From: Arion vulgaris
Lineage: Eukaryota; Mollusca; Gastropoda; Stylommatophora; Arionidae
DNA: 64,000 bases
Assembly (NCBI GenBank): GCA_020796225.1
Contig: CM036755.1
Span: forward strand, 16,989,317-17,053,316
Reading direction: 5' to 3'
Shown: piece by piece, positions 37,626-48,000 of the stretch
Numbering within the stretch: the stretch's first letter is position 1
Layout: the number at the start of each line of letters is the position of its first letter
Notes under the pieces: model-generated
The model's input: only the letters and a program-made list of their open reading frames with translations
Databases searched by the model: none
What the model was told of the DNA's origin: nothing
Program-made: the position numbers and the translations under genes

Positions 37626-38264
37626 GAAATGTATTACAAATGTATACATCATGACCAAGTTCTGTTCAGTAACATATTACTTCTGATCAAGTCACACTAC
37701 ATTTAATTTTGGATATTACAAAGTAAAATATGGTTTATTTTTGTGTTCCCAAGAAGTTTATACATGTATAAGAACTTTTCCTGAAAGAAATGAGTTTTTG
37801 AGTGACTCAAAGGAAAAAACCAAACCAACTGCTTGAGTTCACGACGTTTGATATCAATTTGGATCTACTCCCACAGCATTGACCTTTCATGTTGTGGTCA
37901 AAGGTCACAGTACATGCGCATTTGTGATAAATATGAACGTCTGCATGTTGAGTTATTAAGTCGGAATGCCGAGTAAAGAATGCCAGGCTGATATATTTGA
38001 ATGAAGGTCATTTAAGTGCACGAGCACACTCAACGTATGTCGTTTGGTCTTAGTTTTACAAATTCTTAAAACTCGTTTCTTAAAAGAATGTCATCACGTG
38101 TTTCATTGAGAAACTATACCTCATATATACACAACAATATTTCTCCATGTGTATATTTATTGAATATTAATTTATCATTATAATTAAGTACAGCAAGGCT
38201 GGCGTAGGCGATCATATATCTTTACACGTTTCTTGTATAGACGGGGAGGTAGGAGGGAGGTCTA
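37626..38264. other. No gene seen
   Basis: AT-rich sequence with no coding or transposon signature. Confidence 0.5.
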
Positions 38265-38745
38265 GGTTGCAATATAGGTAAGGTACTCACCTCCTGTTCT
38301 AGCAGTACATGGTTCGTTTCTCCTGTAGACAATTGAAGTATTTTTCCAGAGATTCCGGTACTCAATGAAGGTGGAGTCAAGTTTCTAATGATATCGGAGA
38401 CGGACGATAGAAAGTAGGCCTCGTGTTCAAGTGAAACACATAAAAGAGCAATTGGCAGTTAAACACCGAGAAGAGTAGACTGACTGTCAAGTCAGTTCCT
38501 AGGCAATGTTCATAAAAAATATTGAAATAAAATTTCCATTTTTATTATCTTCAAATACTTACTTCGGGAATCTTCGCCAGGGCTACGAATTGTGTCCACT
38601 GCCACTGAGATTTTCTTGTGTCAAAAACTGATAGGAGGATATATGGTTATTCACCGAAGTGCAATGATGATGATCATATTGACTAATTGTTCAATCAAAT
38701 GACTAATTGATTAATCAATCAATCGATCCATCAATCTCTGTACTA
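38265..38745 (+). mobile_element. SINE-B, near full length
   Basis: Head with a ggttcgtttctcc B-box-like motif at about 38311, body (ttttccagagattcc; gacggacgatagaaagtagg), the single-copy counterpart of the 66-bp unit (cactgccactgagattttct at about 38597) and a (TCAA)n-like tail to 38745. It shows the pre-expansion state of the element at 12305-23690. Confidence 0.83.
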
Positions 38746-38982
38746 TATAAATATTTTAAGATACATAGAATATATGCCTGGAATAGCAGTTGGGAGGATT
38801 GGAGAGGGAGTTAAGAGATACATGATCATCAAATAGCTTATCACGGGCAGAACTTTGCCACTCTAACAGTCCTTTGAAATTTGTCTTTCATAGCCATATT
38901 TGTCTACGCAGCCATCATGCTCAAAACCTCAGCTACATCCGGAATCCATCTTTTCCGTGGTAAGAGAATAACCACACAAAAC

Positions 38983-39030
38983 ACACACACACCCGCACGC
39001 ACACACAGACACACACGCACGAACACACAT
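38983..39030. repeat. CA-rich microsatellite
   Basis: Interrupted (CA)n tract. Confidence 0.85.
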
Positions 39031-39330
39031 CGCAAGGGAAGTAACAACATAATATACAAGAACAGTTCCTGTAAATGGTTAGAGTTATTAATGGGAAGTA
39101 ATCACAAAATAAAATCGATTACATAGTTGTCTCATAAATAAACATTTCGCTGATGTTTAGAATTCGTCGTTTTGTCACCAATTGCCTAATGACAATTGTA
39201 ATTTTAAAAGTTTCATTCGATCAGATGTAGTTGTGTAATTAGTGACGAATGTCTCTCGGTGAGTGATGGCACGAACATGATGAAGGATAGAGGTAAGAAT
39301 ATAAATATACGTTCTTTGATGATAATAATA

Positions 39331-39512
39331 ATAGCCGTCAGGGGCGGCTCGTCATTAAGGGCCAGTGGGGCCTGGCCCACCAATAATCGAAAGGGGGAAA
39401 ACTTCCCGGAATATACAAATAGTAGTAAATACTCCAAAAACCATGATTTTTCAGAAAAGTTTGTGTTTGGCCCCACCAAGAAAAATGACTATGAGCCGCC
39501 ACTGATAGCCGT
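39331..39512. mobile_element. hAT-type MITE with 8-bp target-site duplication
   Basis: The element 39339-39504 (166 bp) starts caggggcggctc and ends gagccgccactg, forming terminal inverted repeats. It is flanked on both sides by atagccgt (39331-39338 and 39505-39512). An 8-bp target duplication with CAG-starting ends fits the hAT superfamily. A second inner inverted pair (gtggggcc and ggccccac) is visible. It has no coding capacity. Confidence 0.9.
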
Positions 39513-39539
39513 TCATCGCAAGCGATGATGACAACAGTC

Positions 39540-39900
39540 CCAGACGTGTGCTGTTGCACCTCTCTGGTGTGTGTGGAGGTGACTGTAGACTCCAATACTA
39601 GAACACAATCCCCTACCACAGGTGGGGCATACATGATCAAGGCTAGACATGTGCGTGTTGTGTGCTCTGTCTTTTCATACAGCTCGTTTTCTTTGGGGCT
39701 CAACGGCACGGTGATTCTCAGCTATGCGGTTCCTCTTGTGTTGTTACAGCGCCACATTTGGCGATCTTGTATAAGGGATTCCCAGCATGTGGTGTCTATA
39801 TCGAAGCATTTCAGAGACACTTTAAGAGTGTCTTTAAAGAGTTTTTCTGCCCACCAGCAGAACGTCTGTCCCCTTCAAGTTTGCCATACATCAACTGATG
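39540..39900 (+). mobile_element. SINE-F
   Basis: ggtgtgtgtggaggtgactg, gaacacaatcccctac, ctgtcttttcatacagctcg and gattctcagct recur in the same order at 42305-42395 plus 42812-42895. The remainder (cttgtataagggattcccag and on) is present only here. The type (SINE or other short dispersed repeat) is not certain. Confidence 0.65.
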
Positions 39901-39960
39901 ATACAATTGTCATGGCGGCAAATGAACAAGATCTTGAAGACATGATAAACATAACACTGG

Positions 39961-40078
39961 GTTATTAGTTACTAAAATGACGTATTTGCACTCCGGGCAG
40001 ACTCATAGGTGCTCAGTCTTCCTAAACAGATATCGAAGAGAATGCATACTGATGATTCCTGTGGCTCGCTGTAAATAG
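39961..40078 (-). mobile_element. LINE-A 3' end fragment
   Basis: Reverse orientation. gcactccgggcagactcata and ggtgctcagtcttcc match 28105-28140 and 51808-51835, ending at a ttagttactaaaatgacg block as at 28082. Confidence 0.82.
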
Positions 40079-40079
40079 A

Positions 40080-40290
40080 GATGTGGTTTTACAGAAGAAT
40101 GCTGAAAATCCATGGGTAGAGAGAGAAAAAACCACAAATGATCAGGTTTTAAAAACGGCATGACCTGCATGTAACGAAAATGTTCAAAAGAATAAGAATC
40201 GAGCAATCAATATTCTTCGGACATATAATGCGAATATGAGTTTTCGAACATTTGGTGACAGCAGGTAAAATATAGGAAGAATCTTTTTTT
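40080..40290 (+). pseudogene. LINE C-terminal fragment
   Basis: The + strand encodes QSIFFGHIMR followed after a frame change by FEHLVTAGKI, matching the W/FFGHIMR...LVTxGKIEG tail of LINE ORF2 proteins. Both ends are truncated. Confidence 0.6.
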
Positions 40291-40303
40291 TTCTTCTTCT
40301 TTT

Positions 40304-40721
40304 GTCGTCACACTGCTACCGGGTTGTTACCCAGTGTCGTCACACTGCTACCAGGTTATTGCCCAGTGTCGTCACACTGCTACAGGGTTGTTGCCCAGTG
40401 TCGTCACACTGCTACCGGGTTGTTGCAGTGTCGCCACACTGCTACCGGGTTGTTACCCAGTGTCGTCACACTGCTACCGGGTTGTTGCCCAGTGTCGTCA
40501 CACTGCTACCGGGTTATTGCCCAGTGTCGTCACACTGCTACAGGGTTGTTGCCCAGTGTCGTCACACTGCTACCGGGTTGTTACCCAGTGTCGTCACACT
40601 GCTACCTGGTTGTTACCCAGTGTCGTCACACTGCTACCGGGTTGTTACCCAGTGTCGTCAAACTGCTACCGGGTTGTTGCCCAGTGTCGTCACACTGCTA
40701 CCGGGTTGTTGCCCAGTATCG
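40304..40721. repeat. 32-bp minisatellite (13 copies)
   Basis: gtcgtcacactgctaccggg recurs every 32 bp. One unit is shortened near 40425. All three + frames are open for over 130 codons because the period in codons is 96 bp; these are not genes. Confidence 0.95.
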
Positions 40722-40769
40722 TGGTTTTCTATTTTTGTATTGCGCTGTTCTGATGGCTTAGGTGATTGT

Positions 40770-41040
40770 TATTTTTGCTCTTTGACAGGATTCTGCTATG
40801 CCTTCTAACCATCTTTTCGTGGTCTTCCTCTCGCCTTCTTCCCTGATGTTCTGTTGTAGAAGACTCTGTATACTGTGGAGTTTGGATGCATTCTTATTAA
40901 GTGGCCAAACCATTTCATTCTTTGTTTCTCAATGTAATTCAAGCAAGGTTCTGTGCCAACTTTCTTTCTTATGCTGATGTCGGTGACTGTCTTTTCTTGT
41001 GTTGTTGGTAATTTTTCGCATTTCACATGACTTAACAATG
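40770..41040 (-). pseudogene. LINE C-terminal fragment
   Basis: The - strand reads KVGTEPCLNYIEKQRMKWFG, HLIRMHPNST and then KKARGRPRKDG: the KWFGHLxRM...RGRPR.. signature of a LINE ORF2 tail. It differs from LINE-A, -B, -C and -F in sequence. A short hairpin abuts its 5' end. Confidence 0.8.
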
Positions 41041-41045
41041 GTGAG

Positions 41046-41110
41046 TAACAATAGGGCTAGCTGGTAGGTTATAACATTTGCTTTAATCTACGAGCTAGCC
41101 CCATTGTTAA
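41046..41110. mobile_element. Short palindromic element (mini-MITE or hairpin)
   Basis: Left arm gtaacaatagggctagct (41046-41063) pairs with right arm agctagccccattgttaa (41093-41110), 16 of 18 positions, around about 29 bp. An extra partial left arm (ttaacaatgg) precedes it at 41032. The family is unknown. Confidence 0.6.
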
Positions 41111-42300
41111 GGTACCCACAAATCTCACGGACAGCTAAACAGCATACGATCAACAGCATTTTTCATACCTACTTTGTGCTACCAGTGTCAAACAATGGAC
41201 AATGCGAAAGCGCAGTCGCGGGGAAAGCGTAGATTGGATGGTCTGAAATAGTAGTTCAGCAAGAGATCGGCGTCAAAACTGATAAACTGCACTGCACCAG
41301 GAAGAAAGCATTGTGGAGAGACATGATCTTTGATCACTACATTCACGGAACTTGATTGACTGAAAACTGTTTTGTGTCCACGTATTTCACCTCTAAATAA
41401 ATAATAATAATACACCTGTCTGAGGTGCAGTAAAGTTTGTTTAAATAATTAATGTGTCCTTCAAGTTGCCGTGCCATCTGGTGCAAAAACTCATTTCTCA
41501 AAATTGATATGTGAACTAAGCGACACCCTCCTCTACCCGCCCCTGTAGGTATATGTTACCATGTGGCTCGACCAAGCTAACATTTTTACTCACCAACAAA
41601 TTGATGCTGGAATAGAAGGGGATTTTCATGGAAATTCCATACGTTAAAAATAGAATCTGTAACAAAGTGTGGTAAGTCTATTAGCGATTTGTATTGGTGC
41701 AACTGATAGATATTCAACCAATGAGAACTAGAGTTACATTCTCCGTTGACATTGCCAACTACTATGAAAGCAGAACCAGAGATGTGGATCCAGACATAAA
41801 TCAGATTGTCTGATGGCAGATTCTACGTTTGTTTGATATTTTTGATGTAAGACGTAAGTATATAATCACATCTATAACGTTTTGTTTTTCTTATGAGCTG
41901 CTAAAGTAAACTATCCGGCTCAATCCAATCTCTTATACTTAGAATATCAAGTCACCTTACTTAATGCAAATCGACTTCGATATTCTTATTTATTATATAT
42001 ATAAAAAATAATAAAAATGATAAAATACGGAAGTCTTCAATGTAAAAGCATATCTGTTCTTTGTTGCTTGATACCGGCCTTTTGGTTGAAAGTTAGATTT
42101 ACTCAAGTAACTTAGTAAAACTACCGTACTTTATGTTTTGATATTGATCATGATCATTCAACCGTTTAGTGTACGTGAGAGTAGACTGTAGTCACTGCAC
42201 AGTTTGAGTTTATTTCTGGTATTATATCAAGTAGTAATTATTATATTTTGATTAGTAAAATACCTAATATTTATAACTTTACTATAATATTATGCCAACA
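41111..42300. other. No gene seen
   Basis: AT-rich, apparently unique sequence. I found no conserved frame, RNA gene or recognisable repeat. Confidence 0.5.
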
Positions 42301-42304
42301 GCTG

Positions 42305-42395
42305 CAGATGTGTGTTATTGAACCTCTGCGGTGTATATGTGGAGGTGATTGTAGAGTCCAATTCTGGAACACAATCCCCTACACAGACGGGCATG
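42305..42395 (+). mobile_element. SINE-F, left half
   Basis: cctctgcggtgtatatgtgg, gattgtagagtccaattctg and gaacacaatcccctacac match 39547-39620. The match stops near 42395, where LINE-E begins. Confidence 0.7.
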
Positions 42396-42811
42396 ATATT
42401 AGGGTTGAATATGCGATGAATGCATGGACAGTGAACGGGCAGTTAGAAGACAGAATTGATGCATTTGAGATGTGGATATATAGAAGAATAAGCAGAGTTT
42501 CATGGACAGAAAAACAGACAAATAAACAAGTTTTAGGAAAACTAGGCATGAAGAAACAATTATTAAGAGAAATAAAATTCAGACAAGTAAAGTATTTTGG
42601 GCACATAAAAGGCATGACACCATGATAAAACATTTACTAGAGGGGAAAGTTGAGGGAAAAGCAAGAGGAAGACCGAGAGATAAGTGGGAGGAAACTTTAA
42701 GAAATGGACAGGTTACAGTCTGGCAGTGTGCAACACCAAGGCGAAAGACAGAGGATGCTGGAGATTCATTGCAGCCAACCTTCGATGTGGAGACGGCACC
42801 TGATGATGATG
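42396..42811 (+). pseudogene. LINE-E 3' end inserted in SINE-F
   Basis: The + strand encodes QLEDRIDAFEMWIYRRISRV, SWTEKQTNKQVL, KFRQVKYFGHIKG and, one frame over, LLEGKVEGKARGRPRDKWEE. This is the classic tail of a LINE ORF2 (FEMW.YRR..R.SW..., YFGH, GRGRPR.KW). A (GAT)n tract at 42794-42817 marks its 3' end. It is strongly 5'-truncated with one frameshift near 42620. Confidence 0.85.
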
Positions 42812-42895
42812 ATGATGCGAGTGTTGTATGTTCTGTCTTTTCGTGCAGCTCGTTTTCTCTACGTACCAACAGTGTAACGATTCTCAGCTGTGGAA
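42812..42895 (+). mobile_element. SINE-F, right half
   Basis: gtgttgtatgttctgtcttt, cgtgcagctcgttttct and gattctcagctgtgg continue the SINE-F sequence of 39655-39725 after the LINE-E insertion. Confidence 0.7.
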
Positions 42896-43029
42896 ATAAA
42901 ATTCGCGAATTCGTATCATTATTAAATATTGCTTATGTTGATAGCAAACAAAGTATAATATATTGAATTTATTAGTCTTATCACATAAACATAATACTCT
43001 TCTGTATTTGTTTATAAAGTGTCTGCCAA

Positions 43030-43375
43030 CTATATTGATACATCTATTTCTGGACCTTCATCCTGGATTCTTCTGTTTCTTGGTAACACACAGTTCCTTC
43101 TGCAGGCTAGTATTTCTCTCTAGCCTGTGACATCCTTGCTGCTTAGGGCAGCGACAATTAAACACCATTCTTCTCTATTCTTGGCCATCCTCTGTATTGT
43201 GTTCCAGCTGTGATTCATTTCTTTCAGTTCTTGTTCTACAGTTTTCCTCTGGGTTATTTTGGGCCTTCCACGTTTTTGTTTACCCTCTGGTGACTATCTC
43301 AGTGCAGTTTTCATGATTTAGTTTTCTTGGGTATCACATGTTCGATCAATCTCCAGCATCTCTATTAGATGATGG
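43030..43375 (-). pseudogene. LINE-G 3' end
   Basis: The - strand reads SPEGKQKRGRPKITQRKTVE, QELKEMNHSWNTIQRMAKNR and EEWCLIVAALSSKDVTG, a standard LINE ORF2 C-terminus (GRPK..WRRTVE.EL...). It is 5'-truncated with stops. Confidence 0.8.
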
Positions 43376-44429
43376 TGCTAATTTGTGTTGCTAACACTGT
43401 GTAAGCAGTTCTTGTTTAAAGATGAACCTGTCTCTCACATATACTATTATGTGCTCTCAGTTGACCTCATTTGATCAAAATGTTAACTTTATCTGTTACT
43501 GTATACATATATAAAACTTTATCACAAATTTTGTGGCTATTGATACTTAACTGATTCGCTGAAAAGTTTTTTGGTCTCTGGATGGAATTGTTTTTGAGTT
43601 CCAAACATATTGCCTTTGTAGTTTAACAAAACTAAAATATTGTTTCTACATATGCTTTGAAAATATGACTTATTATACAGAGTGTTCATGATAAAAGTAG
43701 CCTCATTGACAAATAAAAAAGTTTGCCACGTATGCATTGCATTTTGTCAATTTACTATTTAAACCGGTTCTCACTTGCTCGTCCTTACATCATATTTGTT
43801 CATCACCTCTTTCCGCACAATAATTACACACTATCACAAAAAGACTCACTCACGACCTATACTATGTCATAGCTGAACCTTCTCATTTTCATAAACATGT
43901 GCCAGATTTGCTCCCTTGACAAGCCAATTTTATCTTGAACATACTGTATATCAAATTGAAGACAAATGGGTTTAGTTTCAGAAAATATTTACAGTATTAG
44001 CAAGTATAATGCAGTGTTACCTATGCAGGAAACATGTTAGCATGCATTAAAAATAAAATTTGAAATAACAAAAACTCCAACTTACCAAGGGTCTTGATGA
44101 ACAATAGGTTGAATAAACAAGTCTGACTGCTCTCTTTATATTGGTAATCCATTTATGAATACATAAACATAAAAAAATGGGAATAGATGCATGGTTTATT
44201 AACTGTTCACAAACTAGCATCATGACCATTCATGAAAATTCTCTGAATATTTTGGTCACGGAGTATCCTAGAATGAATGGTAAATTCTGTTTCACTTCTA
44301 TTTATAGTGAACACTATGAGATATGTGTTTGTTATTGTTTATATTTGACTTCTACTAGATTTGAGTTAATATGTAAGTCAAAAGGAAGCGCAAAGTAATT
44401 GAAAAGCAATGAAATATAAAAACCATCTT
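43376..44429. other. No gene seen
   Basis: AT-rich sequence. Short frames on both strands lack any recognisable motif. Confidence 0.5.
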
Positions 44430-44656
44430 TTAACCCTTTAGCTGCTAAGGACGTATATATATGTTTTCCCCATTCACTTCTAAAGATGCATTAACACGTC
44501 TGTTATTATCTCTCCTCTGTGGGCTAAAGACGTTTTAACACGTTATACATTACTACTGTCACTGCTATAGGTGTACATTCACGTTTGTGACCTAGACACA
44601 AAGAGTAGCTATTTTTAGCTCAACCTTCAGAAAGTATGTAGCAGCATAAGGGTTAA
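44430..44656. mobile_element. piggyBac-type MITE (TTAA-flanked)
   Basis: TTAA at 44430-44433 and again at 44653-44656 flank a 219-bp element. Its ends are ccctttagctgctaagg on the left and gtagcagcataaggg on the right, imperfect inverted repeats starting CCCTT. TTAA target duplication plus CCCTT ends is the signature of piggyBac-like elements. It has no coding capacity and lies about 320 bp upstream of the TEP start codon. Confidence 0.8.
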
Positions 44657-44960
44657 ATGATGACAGATCTATACGATGTACCAATAATGTCTTTTGAAAG
44701 ACCATAAGTACAGAATCTGTTAAACATTGATATTCTATGTTACTATAAACTCACTTTTATTTGCTTTGTAATAAGAAGGTATTTACATGTTAAAATTTCA
44801 GATCAAATACACGATTAGACGTCAATTTAAAATACAACATACAAGGAAAGTAATCACAGAGTTTGAAAAGTGACATCAAAAACTGGCATCATACTGAGAT
44901 TGTGGCATTTGTCAAGTCACTTTCTTTAAAGGAGAACATCTTTGTTTCTAATCTTGTCAG
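44657..44960. other. Upstream region of the TEP gene
   Basis: No clear core promoter. A pyrimidine-rich stretch ending ttctaatcttgtcag at 44960 looks like a 3' splice site 14 bases before the ATG, so a 5'-UTR intron with an untranslated exon further upstream is possible. Confidence 0.4.
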
Positions 44961-44974
44961 TTGAAACATTGACA

Positions 44975-45045
44975 ATGCTAACATCATCCATGAATCATCT
45001 GTTAATTCTGGTTTATTTCATGGTTTCTTGTGGCTCTGTAGTTGG
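44975..45045 (+). CDS. TEP exon 1: signal peptide
   Basis: ATG at 44975. It encodes MLTSSMNHLLILVYFMVSCG and SVV plus two bases: a short N-region, a hydrophobic core and a small-residue end, as expected of a secretory signal. A second in-frame Met (codon 6) could also start it. The donor gtaagt follows at 45046. Phase 2. Confidence 0.85.
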
Positions 45046-48000
45046 GTAAGTAACCATGTCTTTGAAAATGTATTAATACTACTTTTCTGTGTGTGATGAG
45101 AAGGGATGTGTAACTAGCCCTGTCTTTGAATGTCTATTAAAACTACTTTTCTGACCATGAGAACAGATAAGTAGTCCTGTCTTTCTTAGTTCATATTGAG
45201 CACGTAAAAGAACTCGTAGCAGTTCAAAATCAAGACGAGCAGGCTAAAAAGCCACTGCCCTAGCAAAATTCAGTAGAAAGATTAAAAAGTAAAATTCAGA
45301 CAAAACATTTTCACCATCTTCTATATTACATTGGGGATCCTGGCCTGTGCTACAGAGTTTATGTACTGCCGCTGAGATCTTCCTGTGTAAGAATGAAATC
45401 AGATCACACATGGTTAGTCACCAAAGTGCAATGATAATGGTCCTATCCAATCAATCAATCAATTAATAATGACACATAATGGCTACCAGTCAAAAGTAGT
45501 AATGATGTTTATTCTATGCTATCCACACAGTAATTTCTTTGCTGCTGCACCAAACGAGTTTCGTCCTGGATGGCCATTAAACATTTCAATAACTGCCCAT
45601 CTTAATGCTGGAGGAGAAGTCTTTGTTACAGCCTACCTCGGCCCAGTCGATGACGATGTTTATGTGTATGGCGGTGTATCAGGCTCAGTTGTCCCAGGTA
45701 TTGTTATTTAATTCTGCTTAACTTCTTGTTCATCCTTGGATGTAGAAGAGTACTTTGGTTATTAAACGAATAAAGCACTGTGTGTTGCCGGGGCTCACAG
45801 AGGGAGCAAAGAATAGTAACACTACGACATACAAGGCATATTGTAAAATGTGACTAAGGTAGGGGCCTAGAGAAGCTACTCTAGCAAAGAATAGTAACAC
45901 TACGACCTACAAGGCATATTATAAAATGTGACTAAGGTAGGGGCCTAGAGAAGCTACTCTAGCAAAGAATAGTAACACTACGACCTACAAGGCATATTAT
46001 AAAATGTGACTAAGGTAGGGGCCTAGAGAAGCTACTCTAGCAAAGAATAGTAACACTACGACCTACAAGGCATATTATAAAATGTGACTAAGGTAGGGGC
46101 CTAGAGAAGCTACTCTAGCAAAGAATAGTAACACTACGACCTACAAGGCATATTATAAAATGTGACTAAGGTAGGGGCCTAGAGAAGCTACTCTAGCAAA
46201 GAATAACAGAAATTGGATGTGCTAGTCTACTTGTAGGTGCATAACTGGCACAACGCACAATCACTCTTAGGCTTAGATCACATACAAATCACCAAGAGTG
46301 TATTAAGTTTCAAGATGTTAACTGTAAGATATATTTAAAGCTTCCCCCTCCCCCACCCTCCATTCCCTCCTAAAAAGTATCCTAGTCCATGTATACTTCA
46401 ATGACCACATTAAAACTTGTAAAATTGCTTCTTCACACACTGAACTATAAATGTTAATGTAAGTTACTCATATATGAAGTATAACCTGCTGACTTGCAGG
46501 TGGCTGGAGACAGCCCAAGGCTGACAGAGAGCGAACCCAGTAAACGCTGGCTAAAACTGGACACATCGCCGAAGGACAAGCATCAGAGCTCCAAATGACG
46601 CTAAAGGTGTGAGACACACCCATGCTAAGGCTGCATGAATCAGATTTCTACATGAATGAGAGAATTTATGTGGAAATCTGGTACATCAGTCTAAGCGGTG
46701 ATACAAGATAGAGAGAGATATGAAGATTTTGTGCTCATTTTGTGTTATTAATATTTATTAGTAAAATATAAAATGGTCAAATATAAAGTACATTTAGCAC
46801 TTCAGTTCAGTAATACCATTTTTGTAGTCTGTAGTAATACTACTCTCTGTGTAGTATTGTGAAATACTACATGTATTCCTACGACTACCAGATGATTTAT
46901 ATTAGAGATTTACATTTTTTTCTCAATTGTTCATTCCCAGGAGAAACCAAGATCTTAACTATAACGGTAAGAGACAAAATAAAAGTGATCTAAGTAGAAT
47001 TGATTATTTTTCATGTTTCAGTAATACTTATTCTATTTATTTATTTACCTTAGTACATTGGTTTGTGCTGTCACTTGTTGTTACCATAATACATTACATA
47101 ATTTATTATGTTTGTGTGTGTGTCAGTGATAAGGACTAATTTGGATTTATTTATTCTGTAGCAATGTTCATAACTTCGCACTGACGGTGGACACAGTGAC
47201 TGGTTTATGGTTGAAACCGGAGTAAAGCAAGGCTGTATTCTATTTCCGTTATTGTTTGGAGTGGCCATTGACTGAGTGATGCGAAAATGTTGCAGGGGCG
47301 AAACTGGCATTGATTGGGTAGAAAATAGTCAACTAGAAGATTTGGATTTTGCAGATGATATTGCCTTGTTAAGTAGAAACAACCAAGATATGCAAAGAAA
47401 ACAGACAACTTGTCATCTATAGCATCAAAAGTTGGACTGCAGATAAGCTATGAAATAACAAATATAATGAAGACACCTATGGCAAGTAATGCAAATATCA
47501 CACTGGAAGCTAAAATGATAAAAATAACAAAGCAGTTCACCTATTTAGGTAGTTATTTTGATTGCACAGGTAATGTTAAAAAAGAAATTATGATACAAAT
47601 TGGCAAAGCAACATCAGCTTTTAAAAGTCTAAATAAAATATGGAACTGCAAGTTATATAGTATTAAAACTAAATTATGAATTTTCAATTCAAATGTTGTA
47701 TCAATCCTAACATATGCCAGCGAGAGTTGGAAAATGACTAAAGATATAGAAAGCAAGTTGAATGCATTTGAAAATATTTGTCTGCGAAAAATAATGAAAA
47801 TGAGTATAAAATGGAACGAATTCAGGAGAAGTGATGAAATCAGAGATATGTCTGGTCAACCACTAGTGACAACTGTTATAAGAAAGAGAAGATGGAGATA
47901 ATGTTGGACACACCTTAAGGAGAAATGATCAACGAATATCAAAGCAGACATTGAAGCAAAGGGTTCAAGAAAGAGAGGTCGGCCTAAGGAGACCCTGAAA

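Noticed and set aside
40302..40808. Three long + frames in the 32-bp array
   Set aside because: All three frames are open because 32 bp has a 96-bp codon period and no stops. No non-repeat coding sequence.
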